A DNA stretch of 14,625 nucleotides from CAZEZY01 sp964516635 (GTDB lineage Bacteria > Pseudomonadota > Gammaproteobacteria > Burkholderiales > Burkholderiaceae_C), in contig CAZEZY010000057.1 in NCBI GenBank assembly GCA_964516635.1, positions 1-14,625 of the forward strand. Direction: 5' to 3'. Numbering within the stretch: position 1 is the first letter of the stretch; each line of letters starts with the position of its first letter. Positions 13,109 to 14,625 of this stretch are shown piece by piece. The translations under genes were made by a program, and so were the position numbers. The notes under the pieces are model-generated. The model did not search any database. It was not told the DNA's origin and was given only the letters and a program-made list of their open reading frames with translations.

Positions 13109-14625
13109 TGACCCTCAGCCAGGGTGAGGGTTGCAGTTCGCCAGCGGCTTCGAGCACCTGTTCCACGGGCAACTTGGCGCCAACCAGCCACAGTTGCCGC
13201 TCCTGAATGGCCAGTTGCGTGCGCAGCCGTGCAAACACCTCCACTCCGGTGGCGTCGATCCGGTTGATGGGGGGTGCCAGCAAGACGACCCGCCGGGTCT
13301 GGGGGTGGGCGGCCACATGGTCGGTGATGGCGCGCTCCAGGGCGTTGGCCGATCCGAAGTCCAGTGCGGCGTCCATGCGCAGGGCATAGGTGTGAGGGGC
13401 GATGGGCGGCAATGCCCAGAGATGGCGGTCACGCAGACGGCCATCGGCATGCCGACCCACCTCGATGATGCGCGGGTGCAGGCGCTGGTACAGAAAATGG
13501 CTCAACGCCATCAGAACGCCGGCCAGCACCCCCCAGTAGAGTTGCGGCGCGGCCAGCAGGGTGATGGCAAAGGTGGCGCCGGCGGTGGCGGCTTCCACCC
13601 GGGAAATGCCCCACAGCCGCTTGAACTCCCCGGGCTTGATGAGCCCGACCACCGCCACCACCACGATGGCGGCGAGCACCGCCTGAGGGACCTGTTCGAG
13701 CAGGGGCAGAAACCACACGAGGGCGGCCGCGACCACCCCCACCGAAAACACCGTGGCCCAACCGGTCTGGGCGCCCGCGTACAGATTGAGCGCCGATCGG
13801 GAAAACGATGAGCTGGTGGGGAAGGCCCCACTGAAGCCAGCGGCCAGCTTGGCCAGGCCCTGGCCGATGAGATCCTGGTCCTGATCCCACGGTTTGCCCT
13901 GACGGCTGTTGTCGACCTTGGCGCTGGCAGCGGTTTCCAGAAAACTCACCAGGGTGATGACCAGCACCGGCACGGCCAGTTGCCCCAGGGTGGCCCAGCC
14001 CGGCCAGTCCGGCCAGTAGGGCGTGGGCAGGCCACCCGGCAGGTGGCCCACCACTCGGCCACCCCCGTCGGCAAAGCCCAGCCAGTGGCTGAGACCGGCC
14101 GTGGCCAGCACGATGAGCAGCACCGATGGAAAGGTGGGCTTCCAGCGACGGACCCCCATCAGCAACGCCAGGCTGCCGAGGCCAAAGGCCAGTGAGGGCA
14201 GGTGCACGGCCTGCCACCAGGCCGCATCGTTGGCAAAGCCCGTCCAGCCCAGCAGACTGCCCAGTTGAGAGCCGATGATGAGCAGCGCTGCTGCCTGGGT
14301 GAACGCCATCAGCACCGGTGCGTTGACCAGGTTCAGCAGCCAGCCGAACCGCACGAGGCCGAGCACCACTTGCAGCAGACCCGACAGCAGCGCGAGCCAG
14401 ACGGCGAGCGACAGCCAGTGGGCCGAACCCGGTTCCGCCAGACCGGCCAGCGAGGCACTGACCAGCAGGCAGGTGATGGCCGTGGGCCCGACCGACAGCC
14501 GCTGAGAGGCGCCAAACAGCACCGCTACCAGTGCCGGCAGCATGGCGGCATAGATACCCGTGACCAATGGCATGCCGGCCAGCGCGGCATAGGCCACGCC
14601 TTGGGGAATCACCATCAGGCCGATG
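13053..14625 (-). CDS. SulP-family anion transporter with STAS domain, 5' end beyond window
   Basis: SLC26/SulP transporters move sulfate, bicarbonate, dicarboxylates or other anions across the inner membrane. The frame is open to the right edge and the first visible residues, IGLMVIPQGVAYA, are the end of the first conserved helix, so the start and about 40-60 residues are missing; the ATG at 14615 is internal. About 523 residues are visible. A series of hydrophobic helices runs to about residue 383, with family signatures LSVGPTAI (43-50), SFLETAASAKVDN (227-239) and GQGLAKLAAGFSGAFP (254-269, visible numbering). A cytoplasmic STAS domain follows from about 410 with the IDATG turn (456-460). 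The 3' end overlaps the convergent aldolase gene by 56 bp. The transported anion cannot be deduced. Confidence 0.93.
   Translation of the reverse strand, partial: IGLMVIPQGVAYAALAGMPLVTGIYAAMLPALVAVLFGASQRLSVGPTAITCLLVSASLAGLAEPGSAHWLSLAVWLALLSGLLQVVLGLVRFGWLLNLVNAPVLMAFTQAAALLIIGSQLGSLLGWTGFANDAAWWQAVHLPSLAFGLGSLALLMGVRRWKPTFPSVLLIVLATAGLSHWLGFADGGGRVVGHLPGGLPTPYWPDWPGWATLGQLAVPVLVITLVSFLETAASAKVDNSRQGKPWDQDQDLIGQGLAKLAAGFSGAFPTSSSFSRSALNLYAGAQTGWATVFSVGVVAAALVWFLPLLEQVPQAVLAAIVVVAVVGLIKPGEFKRLWGISRVEAATAGATFAITLLAAPQLYWGVLAGVLMALSHFLYQRLHPRIIEVGRHADGRLRDRHLWALPPIAPHTYALRMDAALDFGSANALERAITDHVAAHPQTRRVVLLAPPINRIDATGVEVFARLRTQLAIQERQLWLVGAKLPVEQVLEAAGELQPSPWLRVITTEEALEAALQALPEDA

Noticed and set aside
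1..14625. Mobile element, prophage, CRISPR, defence or biosynthetic system
   Set aside because: No transposase, integrase, direct-repeat array, toxin-antitoxin pair or compositional break was seen; almost every gene belongs to a well-known chromosomal family.

Overview
The window reads as ordinary, gene-dense chromosomal DNA from a GC-rich betaproteobacterium of the order Burkholderiales, most likely family Comamonadaceae. The grounds are the phasin and PHB-type C4-CoA metabolism, the YraN-DiaA-DolP cluster, the pilT/pilU pair divergent from yggS, strong G/C preference at third codon positions, and the overall style of the proteins. This assignment comes from remembered family resemblance, not from a search. 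Coding density is very high: no gap exceeds about 235 bp, and I see no tRNA, rRNA, insertion sequence, integrase, CRISPR array or other sign of recent transfer.

Layout. (1) Positions 1-1382, minus strand: the 5' part of a 3-hydroxybutyryl-CoA dehydrogenase gene that runs off the left edge, preceded by a PHA-granule phasin gene with its own terminator. (2) 1383-1614: the phasin control region. It holds two near-identical 15-bp dyad elements matching the PhaR/PhbF-type operator, one of them inside the spacer of a good sigma-70-like promoter. (3) 1615-5728: a CopD-family membrane protein (plus); a Pat-type protein acetyltransferase (acyl-CoA-synthetase-like part fused to GNAT) and a DUF502 membrane protein, both minus and probably co-transcribed; and a small one-helix membrane protein (plus). 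(4) 5741-8380: rsmI (minus), divergent from yraN-diaA-dolP (plus). This is the E. coli rsmI-lpoA-yraN-diaA-dolP neighbourhood with lpoA absent. (5) 8386-11521, minus: pilT, pilU and a 3-hydroxyisobutyrate-dehydrogenase-family oxidoreductase. (6) 11554-13108, plus: yggS (PLP homeostasis protein) overlapping an HpcH/HpaI-family aldolase. (7) 13053-14625, minus: a SulP anion transporter with a STAS domain, truncated at its 5' end by the window edge.

How the genes work together. The left end concerns C4-CoA and PHB metabolism. Pat, if active as in enterics, would control acetyl-CoA synthetase and so acetyl-CoA supply. The centre is a conserved housekeeping block for rRNA methylation, replication-initiation control and outer-membrane integrity. 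PilT and PilU drive type IV pilus retraction.

I did not find a wholly new system. The points most worth a second look are the paired operator at the phasin promoter, a DiaA homologue whose SIS-domain motifs are eroded, an FNR/CRP-like dyad in the 32-bp pilT-yggS gap, a Pat protein that keeps the histidine expected of an active ADP-forming synthetase, and several overlapping gene ends.
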